This document shows positions 49,701 to 59,859 of a DNA stretch of 64,000 nucleotides, piece after piece (the stretch's first letter is position 1; each line of letters starts with the position of its first letter). A model generated the notes under the pieces. That model was not told the origin of the DNA. It did no database searches and saw only the letters and a list, made by a program, of their open reading frames with translations. A program made the position numbers and the translations under genes. The DNA is from Eutypa lata (Eukaryota > Ascomycota > Sordariomycetes > Xylariales > Diatrypaceae), in the NCBI GenBank assembly GCA_022661535.1, contig JAKULF010000015.1:124001-188000 (forward strand), written 5' to 3'.

Positions 49701-50153
49701 CAGCAGCTCGTTGTCCTTGTCGTTGGCGTGGCGCAGGAACAGCCCGGCGAACCGGATCACCTTGTCGCCTACGCCCTCGCTCTTCTTCACCGGCATCACC
49801 CGCAGCACGCACCGCGTGAACTCGTGGTTGAAGTCGGCCTCGTCGAAGTCGGTAGTGGTGGTGGTTGGTGTGGATGTGGATGCTGATGTGGTGGATTTGT
49901 TCGGCCGCGTGGTGGTGGGCTCGTAGCAGCACGTCTCGTGGATCTTGCGCAGCGTGACAACGAGCTTCCGGTGCGTGGCGGTCGACTTCTGCGCGTCGCG
50001 GAACACGGCGCATACCTGGGAGCGGAGGACGCTGTCGGGCGCTTCTTCGGGGACGTCGACGTTCGAGGAGGATGCGCGGGTGGCGGCGGATGCTTTACTG
50101 CTTGAGGCGGCACCTCCTGTGCGCGTCGATCGCGAGGATACCCTGCTTGGCAT
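46752..50153 (-). CDS. ycg1: Condensin complex subunit 3 (non-SMC, HEAT-repeat)
   Basis: Two exons: complement(46752..47260, 47381..50153), 1093 residues; 120-nt intron joining NSNLS to KEEKTIAPLLGKLYISP. The start is the ATG at 50153 (MPSRVSSRSTRT). After a Ser/Thr-rich head the protein is an array of HEAT-type helical repeats (for example KEAMVRAQAVLGLGRLAGNQ, SADVRRSLLVNLP, DENVRKAAGRLFRERW). The conserved condensin Cnd3 C-terminal domain spans about residues 530-860, with KCLHIVQCMLAHVEGS. The C-terminus is acidic and disordered with Ser-rich and Asp runs. Known role: DNA-binding non-SMC subunit of condensin (Ycg1/CAP-G) in mitotic chromosome compaction. It is divergent from Nop4, sharing an 811-bp promoter. 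Confidence 0.95.
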
Positions 50154-50964
50154 TGTGATTGTGATTGTGATTGTTTATGGGTGTGTTTTAATGGGTAGAC
50201 ATGTGTCTCTATCAGTGAGGCGCATCGACGACAACGATGGTGTTGATGGTTCGAGCACTTGGTTTTATAAGTGGAATAACTTATGGTGGGGAGGATTTAA
50301 GTAAACAAATAACTACCTAGGTAGTGTAAATACACCTGTGACGATAGGTAGGTAGGTTGGGATGGTGTATTTGATCAGTAATGCATGTAACAATTTTTTA
50401 TTTCAAAGCCGTCCACAACACAACACGCTGTTCGTCAATATCAGTCTAGTAAAGTCCAAGTTAGGTAGGAATGTATGGACTACCCTCTAGACAATGGGCT
50501 GTGACGCGCATCAACTTGTGGAGGGATGTTTGTATACAAACCAATCAATCTACTACTGAAGACCTTATCGCCGAATAATTAATCCTCTATTGATTATGCA
50601 CACAACCCCCCCCCCCTCTGATATTATTACGGTGATTGCTGCTGGGACAACCATTAGTTAGTGGCATCCTACGTCCTAGCATCAGCCACATGTGCCTGGG
50701 GTTGTGGCTGGTTCAATAGCTACATAATCCCTGCGTTAGTGTCAAGGTCCCGTCTCTTATCAATTCTTATCATTCCTTGAACTCCACTTTATTTTTTCCT
50801 GCTTCTTAGCTGCTTCATCGTCCCAAGTTACTTAGGGACCGCACCCAGGAAGAACATTATAATCTTCTATTCTAATACGACAATAGTATACTGCCTTACC
50901 TAAGGACCTATCTACTCAGAGTCAAAAGAACCTATTCGAAATCATCGTGTAGATTCTATTCACA
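50154..50964. promoter_or_regulatory. Shared promoter between condensin subunit and Nop4
   Basis: An 811-bp head-to-head spacer. A (GGTA)n tract lies near 50345-50356 and a C10 run near 50609-50618. Both genes are essential growth genes in yeast, so a bidirectional promoter is plausible. Confidence 0.5.
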
Positions 50965-53322
50965 ATGGGGAGTAAGAGACCGAGGGCACAGGCCGTAGAA
51001 GCGGACCCCCCTCTAGAGCAGGAGCAGGAGCAGGCGCAAGCACAGAATATCGAGACTACTATTACTACCGGAACCGAAGATGGACATCCGGCTAAGAAAG
51101 CGAGGGTCGAATCGAAAAGATCTCTCTTCGTACGATCACTACCACCTTCCGCTACCGCTGAGACTTTAACCGATTTCTTCTCGCAACATTTCCCCGTCAA
51201 GCATGCAACCGTAATTCTCGATCCCAAGACGAAGACGTCGAGAGGGTATGGTTTCGTCACTTTTACCGACGCCGACGATGCGAAAGATGCCCAGGAGAAT
51301 CTACACAAGAAGAAGATGGATGGCCGACCCCTAATCTTAGAGATTGCGGAACCCCGTCATCGCCAGGGTACCGCTGCGGTAGAAGCTACCGAGAAAAAGC
51401 AAGAAAGACATGCTACTCTCGCCGAAGCCCGAAAAGCCCCGAAGTTGATAGTGCGTAACTTGCCCTGGAGTATCAAGAAATCTGAACAGCTATCAGCCCT
51501 GTTTCGCAGTTATGGCAAAGTCAGATATGCCGATCTTCCACAAAACAAAGGCAAACTCTCCGGCTTTGGCTTCGTCACACTTCGTGGTCGCAAAAATGCA
51601 GAGACCGCTATCGAGGGGTTAAATGGCAAGGTAGTCGACGGCAGGACGTTGGCTGTCGATTGGGCTGTCGATAAGACACAGTGGGAACAGCAAAACCAGA
51701 AGGAGAGCCAACCTACAGCAGAAGAAGATACCTCGAGCGAAGATGAAGAGGATGAGGAAGGAAAAGAGGAAGACGAGGAAGATGAAGAAAAAGACGATGA
51801 CGATAACGATGATATGGATGCAGACTTGAAAAACTTCATGAAGAACCACATGCAGAATCTCGAAGAAGAGGATAGCAATGATGAGGATGAGGATGAAGAA
51901 GCCGACAAATCAGAATCAGAGGAAGCCCCCGTGAAGAAAACTACAGACAACAGCACCACAATCTTCATCCGAAATCTCCCCTTCTCCACCACCGATGAAC
52001 AGCTCAAATCCCATTTTGAACAGTTTGGCCCTATCCGATATGCTCGCACCGTCACAGATCGCGCTACAGACCGCCCAGCCGGCACAGGCTTCATTTGCTT
52101 CGTCAACGAACCAGACTTCAAAGCCTGTCTGAAAGGCGCACCACGCCAACCACAGCAACAAACCCTCCTCAAGGGCAAGCGCTCGATCCTACAAGACGAA
52201 ACCGCCGATCTCTCCGGCAAATACACAATCGAGGGCCGCATTGTGCAACTCTCCCAAGCCGTCAGCAAAGACGAAGCGACACGCCTCGCCGAATCGGGCG
52301 CCGTTACGCGTCGCGAGAAAGACAAGCGCCGCCTGTACCTCCTGCCGGAAGGCTCGATCCCAGCCAACTCGCCTCTCCACGCTACCCTATCCCCCTCGGA
52401 GCTCCAGATCCGCGAGCAGAGCGCCGCCCAGCGCAAGAAGCTGATCCAGGGCAACCCGTCCCTGCATCTATCCCTGACGCGCCTCGCGGTGCGCAACATC
52501 CCGCGCGACCTGACGGCCAAGGACCTGAAGGCGCTAGCGCGCCAGGCCATCGTCGAGTTCGCGAAGGACGCCGCCGAGGGCCGGCGCCTGCCGCTCAGCG
52601 CCGAGGAGAAGGCCCGCGGTGGCGTCGAGGACCGCGATGCCGAGAAGAAGCGCCGCGAGAAGGGGAAGGGCATCGTGAAGCAGGCCAAGATCGTCTTCGA
52701 GAACCGCCAGGGCAGCAAGGTGGCCGAGGCCGACGGCGCCGGGAAAAGTAGGGGCTACGGCTTCATTGAGTACACGTCGCATCGGTGGGCGCTCATGGGC
52801 CTGCGCTGGCTTAATGGCCACGCCCTGAAGACGACCGGGACGGGACCCGGGGCTATGGCCGGTAGTGGTGGGAAGACCCAGCGGCTTATTGTGGAGTTTG
52901 CGATCGAGAATGCGCAGGTTATTAGTAGAAGGAAGGAGTTGGAGGTTCGGTCTAGGGCGGGCACGCAGAGGAAGCTAGAGGAGGGAGATGGGGAGGAAGA
53001 TGAGGAGAAGGAGGTGGCGGGAAAATGGAAGGGGAGTGGGTATGGGGGTATGAGGGGGAATGTGAGAGGTTTGCCTAGGGGTAAGGACTTCGCGGTGTCG
53101 AAGGGGAAGTGGCAGAATGACCCGAAGAGTGGGAAGAGGATAGGGGGTGGTGATGATGCGGAGAAAGGAGCGAGGAGGAATCGTGATGATGGGAAAGGTG
53201 GAAGCGAAGGCAAAGGCAAAGGTGAAGGTGAGGGTGATGGTTCTACCCAGGATGCCCTGCAGCAGAAGATCATTGCTAGGAAGAGGATGACGAGGAAGAA
53301 GAAGGCGCAGAGTCGTGGTTAA
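50965..53322 (+). CDS. nop4: Nop4-type nucleolar RNA-binding protein (four RRMs)
   Basis: Intronless, 785 residues from the ATG at 50965. RRM1 at about 53-135 (SLFVRSLPPSATAETLTDFF, RGYGFVTF), RRM2 at about 158-240 (LIVRNLPWSIKKSEQL, GFGFVTL), an acidic region at about 255-320, RRM3 at about 331-440 with a long insert (TIFIRNLPFSTTDEQL, GTGFICF), RRM4 at about 505-625 (LAVRNIPRDLTAKDL, GYGFIEYTSHRWALMGLRWLNGH). The tail is Lys/Gly/Arg-rich with a nuclear-localisation character. Known role: yeast Nop4 (human RBM28) is needed for 27S pre-rRNA processing and large-subunit assembly in the nucleolus. Domain order and length fit well. Confidence 0.94.
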   Translation: MGSKRPRAQAVEADPPLEQEQEQAQAQNIETTITTGTEDGHPAKKARVESKRSLFVRSLPPSATAETLTDFFSQHFPVKHATVILDPKTKTSRGYGFVTFTDADDAKDAQENLHKKKMDGRPLILEIAEPRHRQGTAAVEATEKKQERHATLAEARKAPKLIVRNLPWSIKKSEQLSALFRSYGKVRYADLPQNKGKLSGFGFVTLRGRKNAETAIEGLNGKVVDGRTLAVDWAVDKTQWEQQNQKESQPTAEEDTSSEDEEDEEGKEEDEEDEEKDDDDNDDMDADLKNFMKNHMQNLEEEDSNDEDEDEEADKSESEEAPVKKTTDNSTTIFIRNLPFSTTDEQLKSHFEQFGPIRYARTVTDRATDRPAGTGFICFVNEPDFKACLKGAPRQPQQQTLLKGKRSILQDETADLSGKYTIEGRIVQLSQAVSKDEATRLAESGAVTRREKDKRRLYLLPEGSIPANSPLHATLSPSELQIREQSAAQRKKLIQGNPSLHLSLTRLAVRNIPRDLTAKDLKALARQAIVEFAKDAAEGRRLPLSAEEKARGGVEDRDAEKKRREKGKGIVKQAKIVFENRQGSKVAEADGAGKSRGYGFIEYTSHRWALMGLRWLNGHALKTTGTGPGAMAGSGGKTQRLIVEFAIENAQVISRRKELEVRSRAGTQRKLEEGDGEEDEEKEVAGKWKGSGYGGMRGNVRGLPRGKDFAVSKGKWQNDPKSGKRIGGGDDAEKGARRNRDDGKGGSEGKGKGEGEGDGSTQDALQQKIIARKRMTRKKKAQSRG

Positions 53323-53656
53323 CGATTTACTCCTTTATTCATTTATTTATGTAAGATGAATGGTTGTATCGTCTTTAATCGTCGAAAAGATAGAATGGGT
53401 ATTAGCAAAAAGACCTGAGGTGATGGGCTGGACTGGGCTAGCATACCATAGCATAGCATAGCAAATACCTATTAGAAGAAAACATAATGCTTGTTTAGTT
53501 GAACCTGTCATCCAGTAGCTTGTTCTGTGTATGTATGTATACTCGGTAGCCATCGAAGAAGTTAGCCAGGCAACCAGTTACCTACCTCTTGTCATTCAGT
53601 CAGCCAGTCAGTCAGTCATAAGTGATAATAAGCTACCACCTTTCCAACAATGAGAA
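53323..53656. other. Intergenic region after Nop4
   Basis: About 330 bp. It includes the Nop4 3' UTR, CATAG repeats near 53446-53462 and a CAGT tandem near 53597-53617. No gene is seen. Confidence 0.4.
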
Positions 53657-53837
53657 GCCAGGTTAGTGTAGTGGTAACACGTCAAAAGAACAATTGAAGA
53701 CCTCGGGTTCGATGCCCTGTGGCTGCACCAATGTGCACCACAATAAAATCCGGGTGCCTCTTCACACCCTGTGAGAATATTCCACCTCCACAGAACGGCA
53801 AAAAAAGAAGACCCAGGTTCGAATCCTGGACCAGGCA
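53657..53837 (+). pseudogene. tRNA-like Pol III composite (tRNA relic or SINE-like element)
   Basis: Starts with a possible acceptor strand GCCAGGT (53657), then a perfect A box TAGTGTAGTGG (53664-53674) in a D arm with stem GTGT/ACAC. A first B box GGTTCGATGCC (53706-53716) follows at normal tRNA spacing. A second, perfect B box GGTTCGAATCC (53816-53826) sits in an ideal T arm (CCAGG/CCTGG). It is followed by ACCAGGC, which pairs with the 5' strand at 6 of 7 positions, and by an oligo-T terminator (53843-53851). Both T arms are preceded by GAAGACC. No clean anticodon arm can be drawn, so a working tRNA is unlikely. It could be a tRNA pseudogene with a partial duplication, or a tRNA-derived SINE. 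Confidence 0.62.
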
Positions 53838-53876
53838 ATCTCTTTTTTTTTATCAATTTTTTTTTTTAAAATACTC
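53838..53876 (+). terminator. Oligo-T tracts after the tRNA-like element
   Basis: A run of nine T at 53843-53851 and a second longer T run at about 53857-53868 directly follow the tRNA-like 3' end, as expected for RNA polymerase III termination. Confidence 0.55.
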
Positions 53877-53979
53877 GTGAAGAAGATATTAACCGCTATT
53901 ACATTTACACTAGTTTTATGCGTGTTAAATTCTGCGTTAAACGAGGAGCATGAATGTTCAACTAGGAAGTTCTGCCTGC

Positions 53980-54002
53980 CTGTCTGTCTGTCTGTCTGTC
54001 TG
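53980..54002. repeat. (TGTC)n microsatellite
   Basis: Five to six tandem tetranucleotide units in the spacer between the tRNA-like element and the gene ending at 54185. Confidence 0.85.
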
Positions 54003-54184
54003 AGTAGAGTATCTGTCTGCTACCCACATACTTCATATTTGCTTATAATGAAATCACACATTACGCCCCTTTTTCAAAGATGACCCGAGGTATACCTAAT
54101 AAACGAACTACCCAATAGTAATCAATGAACGATGCGAAGTCGTCTTTTAAACATAAACGAGGGTGACACGGACGGCAACAGAGT

Positions 54185-55981
54185 TCACTTCGTCCAAAAC
54201 CAACCACCCTTCTTCCTGTCCCCGTTCCCCTCACGCTGTCCAGCATTCTCGGTCGTATCTACCTCGTCTCGGTTCTCATCCTCCCCTCTATCATTACCAC
54301 CACCACCACCACCCGTCGTCCAAGCACTGCTGCTCCTGCTGCTGCTCCCAAAAAGAGAACCGTTCCACCGCGGACTCTCACCGCCAGATCCAGAATCAGA
54401 CCCAGAACTGAAGCTAGAAGACCACGACCGCGAGCTCCTCGTAGACTTGCTGCGGGAGATCACGTTGCCCTCGGCATCGTACTGCTCGATCGTAGTCCTG
54501 ACTTCGGTCCGTCCGTTGCTCCTGTCTTCGTGGCGCCGGACTGTGCAGACTGTCTTGCCACCGTCAGCGTGCTCGGTTGTGTCGATCGTTTCTGTGTCTG
54601 TGGCTTGCTGCTGGTCTTTCTCTGAGGTGGTCGTGGTGAGTGCCTTTGGCTGTTGTGGTTGGTGGTCTTCTGCTTCGCCTGATGCCTGGAAATCGGTAGT
54701 GGCGAGAGAGCCGTAGAGGTCTTCTTCGACATCGGGTTGTGGGGATGCTGATGACATAGTGCTGCTATTTCCACCATCCCGCACCTTAGAAGGCGCCTCA
54801 TCCTCATCACCACCAAACACATCCTTAGGCCACTCAGACGATTCCGACCCCTTTCCATTCCAGCCCCAATCCCAGACCTTATCCCAACCTCCAAACGTAA
54901 TACCAGTACTAGCCGTCGGCCTAAACGCCAATTCCCCATTTATCAACGGCGCATCCTCGTCATCGCCGGTAGCTGCGCTCTCGATAGCGGCAAGCAAACG
55001 ACGGCGGGCCGCGAGCCAGGGATCATCGGATAGTCTACCCACACGTCGCTCTGCCGCCGTTACGGTGAATGAAGATGGACGGGCGGCAGCAAGCTGTGGG
55101 AAGTAGGAGTGCCAGAGTCCTAGGTAACCCAGCCGAGCGGTCCAATCCGCTACGTGTAGGCCATCGTAGGGAGAGGGGCCGATGGAGGAGGAGGAAGGAG
55201 ATGAAGGAGAGGAGGAGGGGGTCCGCTGCCACCGGTGGAGAGGGAACTCCTCGAAGACTCGGCCGAATAGACGTCCTCGTAGGTCCGGGAGCGGGTACCC
55301 CGCATTTACGAATAGGAGGTCTTCGAATGCGTCGCGGAATGTGAATTGTGGGTCCGATGATGATGATGAGGACGAGGAGGATGAAGATCTGGGTGAAGAG
55401 AAAGAGGAAGGGGAAGGGGTGGAGGTGGTGGAAGACCACGGCGGGAAGGTAAAGGAGAAGTGATAATAGTGGGGAGCGTCCCGGGGAACCGGCTGGCGTA
55501 GATTTTGCAAGTTGAGTGGGGAGTAGTCAGAGTTCACGGCCCAGTTATAGACGCTGTCTACGTCTGTGATGTCTTCGACGTCATCGTAGTGTTCATAAAG
55601 GCGTTGTAATTCGAGGCCTGTTAGAGCCGGGCTTGTTGATGAAGAAGGTGAAGGTGTAGAGGTGGGACTACGGTCTCGGTTGGAGAGAACTGGTGGGGAT
55701 GATGATGATGAGGGGCTGCTGCTGCTGTTCTGGTTCTGGTTCTGGTTCTGGTTCTGAGTAGCACCACCCTTGTCATGGGAGTGCGAGAACGAGTCTATAG
55801 TGCTCGGGAGCGTCCACAGCAATGAACTGAATATCTCGTAGCCGCGATGGACGTTGAAGTCGACGTGGTCCTTGAAACGGATGAACAGGTTGTTGTTCTT
55901 GTTGGTATTGCCACCGGTGGTCCCGGTGGTTGTCCTACTTTTGTCACGATCAATATCTTGGGGATCGCCGGCAGTAGGCAT
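54185..55981 (-). CDS. Conserved-looking protein with long disordered regions, function unknown
   Basis: Intronless open frame of 598 residues from the ATG at 55981. I do not recognise a named domain. Ordered-looking blocks: FIRFKDHVDFNVHRGYEIFSSLLWTLPS (about residues 33-60), LQRLYEHYDDVEDITDVDSVYNWAVNSDYSPLNL (about 127-160), FRDAFEDLLFVNAGYPLP and WTARLGYLGLWHSYFPQLAA, then a Trp-rich KVWDWGWNG. Between them lie Ser runs, a Gln-Asn repeat (about residues 78-87) and a Gly/Ser-rich tail ending GGWFWTK. The tail segment TVRRHEDRSNGRTEVRTTIEQYDAEGNVISRS looks like a beta structure repeated in fungal mitochondrial-associated proteins, but this is weak. Interrupted conserved blocks suggest a real fungal gene. 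Confidence 0.78.
   Translation of the reverse strand: MPTAGDPQDIDRDKSRTTTGTTGGNTNKNNNLFIRFKDHVDFNVHRGYEIFSSLLWTLPSTIDSFSHSHDKGGATQNQNQNQNQNSSSSPSSSSSPPVLSNRDRSPTSTPSPSSSTSPALTGLELQRLYEHYDDVEDITDVDSVYNWAVNSDYSPLNLQNLRQPVPRDAPHYYHFSFTFPPWSSTTSTPSPSSFSSPRSSSSSSSSSSSDPQFTFRDAFEDLLFVNAGYPLPDLRGRLFGRVFEEFPLHRWQRTPSSSPSSPSSSSIGPSPYDGLHVADWTARLGYLGLWHSYFPQLAAARPSSFTVTAAERRVGRLSDDPWLAARRRLLAAIESAATGDDEDAPLINGELAFRPTASTGITFGGWDKVWDWGWNGKGSESSEWPKDVFGGDEDEAPSKVRDGGNSSTMSSASPQPDVEEDLYGSLATTDFQASGEAEDHQPQQPKALTTTTSEKDQQQATDTETIDTTEHADGGKTVCTVRRHEDRSNGRTEVRTTIEQYDAEGNVISRSKSTRSSRSWSSSFSSGSDSGSGGESPRWNGSLFGSSSRSSSAWTTGGGGGGNDRGEDENRDEVDTTENAGQREGNGDRKKGGWFWTK
55725..55757 (-). repeat. TGGTTC hexanucleotide repeat encoding Gln-Asn
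   Basis: About five tandem copies within the disordered region of the 598-residue protein; frame-preserving. Confidence 0.8.
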
Positions 55982-56580
55982 GGTGATTGATATTTATTCA
56001 GTTTTTTTCACTCAGGTTAAATGATGATGTTTTGTTGAGATAGATAGTTGTATAGGTTATAACTAGAAGAGCTATAGAGAAGAGAGGAGGTTTATAAATC
56101 TTGTTTCACATGGAAACTCTAACGTTAATAGTACACACACGATTAACATACGAAGTAACGATATACAGACATGCGAATAGACGGCCGAGACCGAACGCCG
56201 ATGAGTGAGTTCGGTTGATTTCTATGTGGCGCTACTACCACATGTACGTGGGTAGCGTCGGGGATTGACGTCAACTGGGGAACCCCTGTATTTCAGGGGT
56301 CTAGCACCTTACCATGAGGTTAGGTACAAGTAATAGGCGCATACAGTGCATCCATACAAACTGACAGCCAGGTAGTTAGGGCTGGGCGGGCTTGCATATG
56401 CTCCACTAGAGGACCCCGATGGCGACCCGTGTCTTTTTACAAGGCAAAGACAGATCAACACCAAACAATAAACTGCAATGGAGCAGTTCGAACTTCTGGT
56501 CAATCGTCCTCAATTACCAATTCTTTTTTATACGTTCTTTTCAAGATATTAATCAAGGTCTTGCGGGGCAGTTGCTGGAT
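55982..56580. promoter_or_regulatory. Divergent promoter region upstream of LAS21-type gene
   Basis: About 600 bp between two divergent genes. The LAS21 reading frame remains open back to an ATG at 56419, but that part lacks family similarity. Confidence 0.4.
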
Positions 56581-59500
56581 ATGCAACGCCAGCATGGCCT
56601 TGGACATGGACATGGACGTGGACGTGGGCGTGGACATGGCTCCTTTTCCGTCTCGACTCTTCTCCTGATCGTCGCCAATCTGCTGATTCCCGCTGCTATC
56701 CTCATATTCGCGACTGGTTTCTTCCCTTACAAGCCTTTTCTGCCGGGACTGGCTGACTACCAGTCCGTCGTATCCGGGTCGCCGCCGAAAGCGCCGTTCG
56801 ATCGTGTCATTTTTATGGTCGTTGATGCTCTGCGCAGGTACGAAGCATTTGTCTTAAAAGTCATGTCTTCCCGTCGTGTCGCAAAATAGGGTTGCGCCAG
56901 GAGAAATGTATTGGCTTTTTAGATACCTATACTAACTGACTGGCTGGATAGTGACTTCGTCTACCTCAATGGCTCCGGCTTCGAATTCACACAACAGTAA
57001 GTTTAATATTATATGACACTACCGCAACGATTCGCAATGCGATCATGGCCTAACCGGCTAACACCAACATTAGGCTGATCGCTGATGGCGTCGCTATGCC
57101 CTACACCGCCCATGCCACCTCCCCGACCATTACGATGCCGCGAATCAAGGCGATTACCACCGGTTCCACTCCTTCGTTCCTTGATGCCATCCTCAGTTTT
57201 GACGAGGCCGACACTTCCTCCACCCTGTCTGTCCAGGACACATGGCTAGCCCAGATGAAAGCGAAAGGGACTGGCAAGCTGGTCATGTATGGCGACGACA
57301 CCTGGCTGAAGCTATTCCCGGGCACCTTCGACCGCGCAGAAGGCACGACGAGCTTCTTCGTCTCTGACTTCACAGAGGTCGACCACAACGTCACTCGACA
57401 TATCCCTGGGGAGCTAGGAAACGACGATTGGAACACTATGGTGCTGCATTATCTCGGTCTCGACCATATTGGCCACAAGACTGGTCCTAGAGGCCCTAAT
57501 ATGCTCCCGAAGCAGCGTGAGATGGACGGTATCGTTCGTGAAATATACGAGGCCATGAACACCCAACCCCATCTCGAGTCAACTCTCTTGGTCCTAGCCG
57601 GAGATCATGGTATGAACGATGCCGGCAACCATGGCGCCTCCTCTCCGGGCGAGACATCAGCCGCGTTGACTTTCGTGTCTCCGAAACTCAAATCCATCTC
57701 CCAACCTGTGAAGGCTCCAGCGGACTTCGTTGAGGATTTTCAGTATTACGGCGTCGTGGAACAGTCCGATCTAGCCCCTACACTAGGTGCTCTTCTCGGG
57801 TTCCCGAATCCGAAGAACAACCTCGGCGCGTTCATCCCCGACTTCCTACCTTTTTGGCCGCAGAGTGAGTCGGGTCCCTCCAGAAGATCAGATGTAGATA
57901 TAGTTCGCTAATTTTTGGCCCAGGGGAGGACCAGCTTCATCTTCTTACGCAGAACGCAGTGCAGATCTTCGATATTGTCGCAGCTGCTTTTGATGGCTCT
58001 GCTAATGCCTGTCGGCTGCAGAGTGGACAATGTTCTCAACTTCCTTCTACGGCGGGGGAGTTGGCTAGTGAATGGGCATTGCTTGAAGAGGCTGCTGCCA
58101 CGATACTCCATGCTGAATTTCCGGGCTCATCGGATGCCTGGGATGAATGGACTTCGGATGTTTTCAAGGTCAGACAGACGTCTTTAGTCATAATCAAGCT
58201 GCTGATTGTTGTATACTGACTGATAGTAGTGGCTGAATAAGGCCCAGACCCTGATGACTAGCATGGCTAGCAACTATGACATGAATCGACTGATGACCGG
58301 CGCGATAGCTGCTACGATAGCGCTCGTTGTGGCTATAGTTGCACTTGTCATGCTGCCGAAGGTCGGAACTAGTAGCTGGCTTCCGTTTAGCCTTATAACC
58401 CTTCTATATGGCATCATGATGTTCGCTAGTAGTTATGTAGAAGAAGAGCAACACTTCTGGTACTGGACCACCTCGGCCTGGCTTTTGTTCCTCGGCATCA
58501 AAAGGTATGTACTATCAAGCAATGATTTGCCTCCTTTACCTCCCTCTTCCCTCCTGATACAGGCTACCAAGCTCACGCGAACTCTAGGCTTGCTATCCAG
58601 CATCCCAACACGAGGCGTGCGTCATTGCCAGTTACCCTGGTGGCAGTGACGGCCTTCCGAATCATGAGATCGTGGAATCAGACGGGCCAGAAGTTCGCCG
58701 GCGAGCCGGACATCGTCACCATGTTCCTGGCGCCGCATCCGACGTTGCTTTGGTGTCTCGTCATCGTGACGTACTCGCTCGTAGCCGGGCAGCTCTTCCG
58801 CGACCTGAGCACCAGCATCCCGATGCTGGTCTCGGGCTCTCTCGTCTCGGGGCTCGCGCTTCTCACGCTCTCCTTCAAGCTCGCGTTCACCATCGAGGAC
58901 GCGCCGGAGCTGGTCGTCGGCTTCGCGAAGGGGCTCGCTGACCTGTTCGTCCTGGAGGGGGGCCCGGATCTGGTCACTAGGGCAAGGGCTGTATTCATTG
59001 GGCTGGGATTCACTGCGCTCTGGCCGGTAGGCATATTGATTGTTCGTCCGGCCTGGGCATCGAAGACACATGGTATGAATGAATATTCACCCTTAAACTT
59101 TTCTATTATAAAGATTACCGTCCCAAACCTTCTTTCTTTTTCTGTCTTGCAATATAACCCCCAAAACAACAAAATACTAACGGCGATCACCCCACAGCAA
59201 CAAACACGCTCCACCACCTCCTAACGCTCTTCGTCCTCACGCAATCCCGAACGACCAACATCCCCCTATTTCTGCTCTTCCAGGGGCTCCACGCCGTCCT
59301 GCGCTCACTGCGGCTGGACGCGCTGGAGGTCTCGACCACGACGCTGCTCCTGCAGTTCGCCGGCTTCTTCGCCATGGGCGGCAACAACGCCATGTCGGGC
59401 GTCGACCTGTCCAGCGCCTACAACGGCATCAGCGATTTCAGCGTCGTGGCCGTCGGGGTCCTGATCTTGGTGGGCAATTGGGCCGCTAGCGTTTGGTGGC

Positions 59501-59859
59501 TGAGCGTAGGGGGTCGCTTGTTGCTTGATGATGATTGTAGGAGGGGAGAAAAGACGATGATAACGCAGAAAGACGGAGATAGCAGGACAGTGATACGAGA
59601 GAAGGGGAGGGAAGGGAAAGGGGTGGGGGAAGAGGAAGGACAATGGGATGCGTGGAAACAGCACGTCGGTCTGCTGACGGTGTTCACGGCGGCGAGCCTG
59701 GTGGCCGTCATGGTGGCTTGCACGGCGCTCAGGACGCATCTCTTCATCTGGACGGTGTTCTCGCCAAAGTACCTGTACAGCATGGCGTGGAGCCTGGGCA
59801 TGCATCTCGGTCTGAATGTTGCGTTTGGTGGGGCATTGTTTTGGCTTGGTTCACGATAG
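56581..59859 (+). CDS. las21: GPI ethanolamine phosphate transferase 2
   Basis: Seven exons: 56581..56837, 56952..56996, 57074..57864, 57924..58168, 58230..58504, 58588..59072, 59198..59859, 919 residues; all introns GT..AG and phases agree. Residues 1-20 include a Gly-His/Gly-Arg repeat, then a signal-anchor helix and FATGFFPYKPFLPG. The catalytic domain is of the alkaline-phosphatase superfamily: FMVVDALRSDF, HATSPTITMPR (probable nucleophilic Thr), GDDTWLKLFPG, HYLGLDHIGHK, AGDHGMNDAGNHG. The C-terminal half has about ten or more membrane helices. Known role: LAS21/GPI7 (PIG-G) adds ethanolamine phosphate to the second mannose of the GPI precursor in the ER. An upstream ATG (56419) is in frame, so the start is not certain. 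Confidence 0.94.
56602..56637 (+). repeat. GGACAT/GGACGT hexanucleotide repeat in LAS21 N-terminus
   Basis: Six tandem units encoding Gly-His and Gly-Arg dipeptides directly before the first membrane helix. Confidence 0.8.

Noticed and set aside
51510..52718. 402-residue minus-strand frame opposite Nop4
   Set aside because: Ser/Arg-rich antisense of RRM coding and acidic tract; not a gene.
53608..53856. 82-residue minus-strand frame with PGPGFEPGSS
   Set aside because: This is the familiar antisense translation of tRNA T-arm sequence and belongs to the tRNA-like element.
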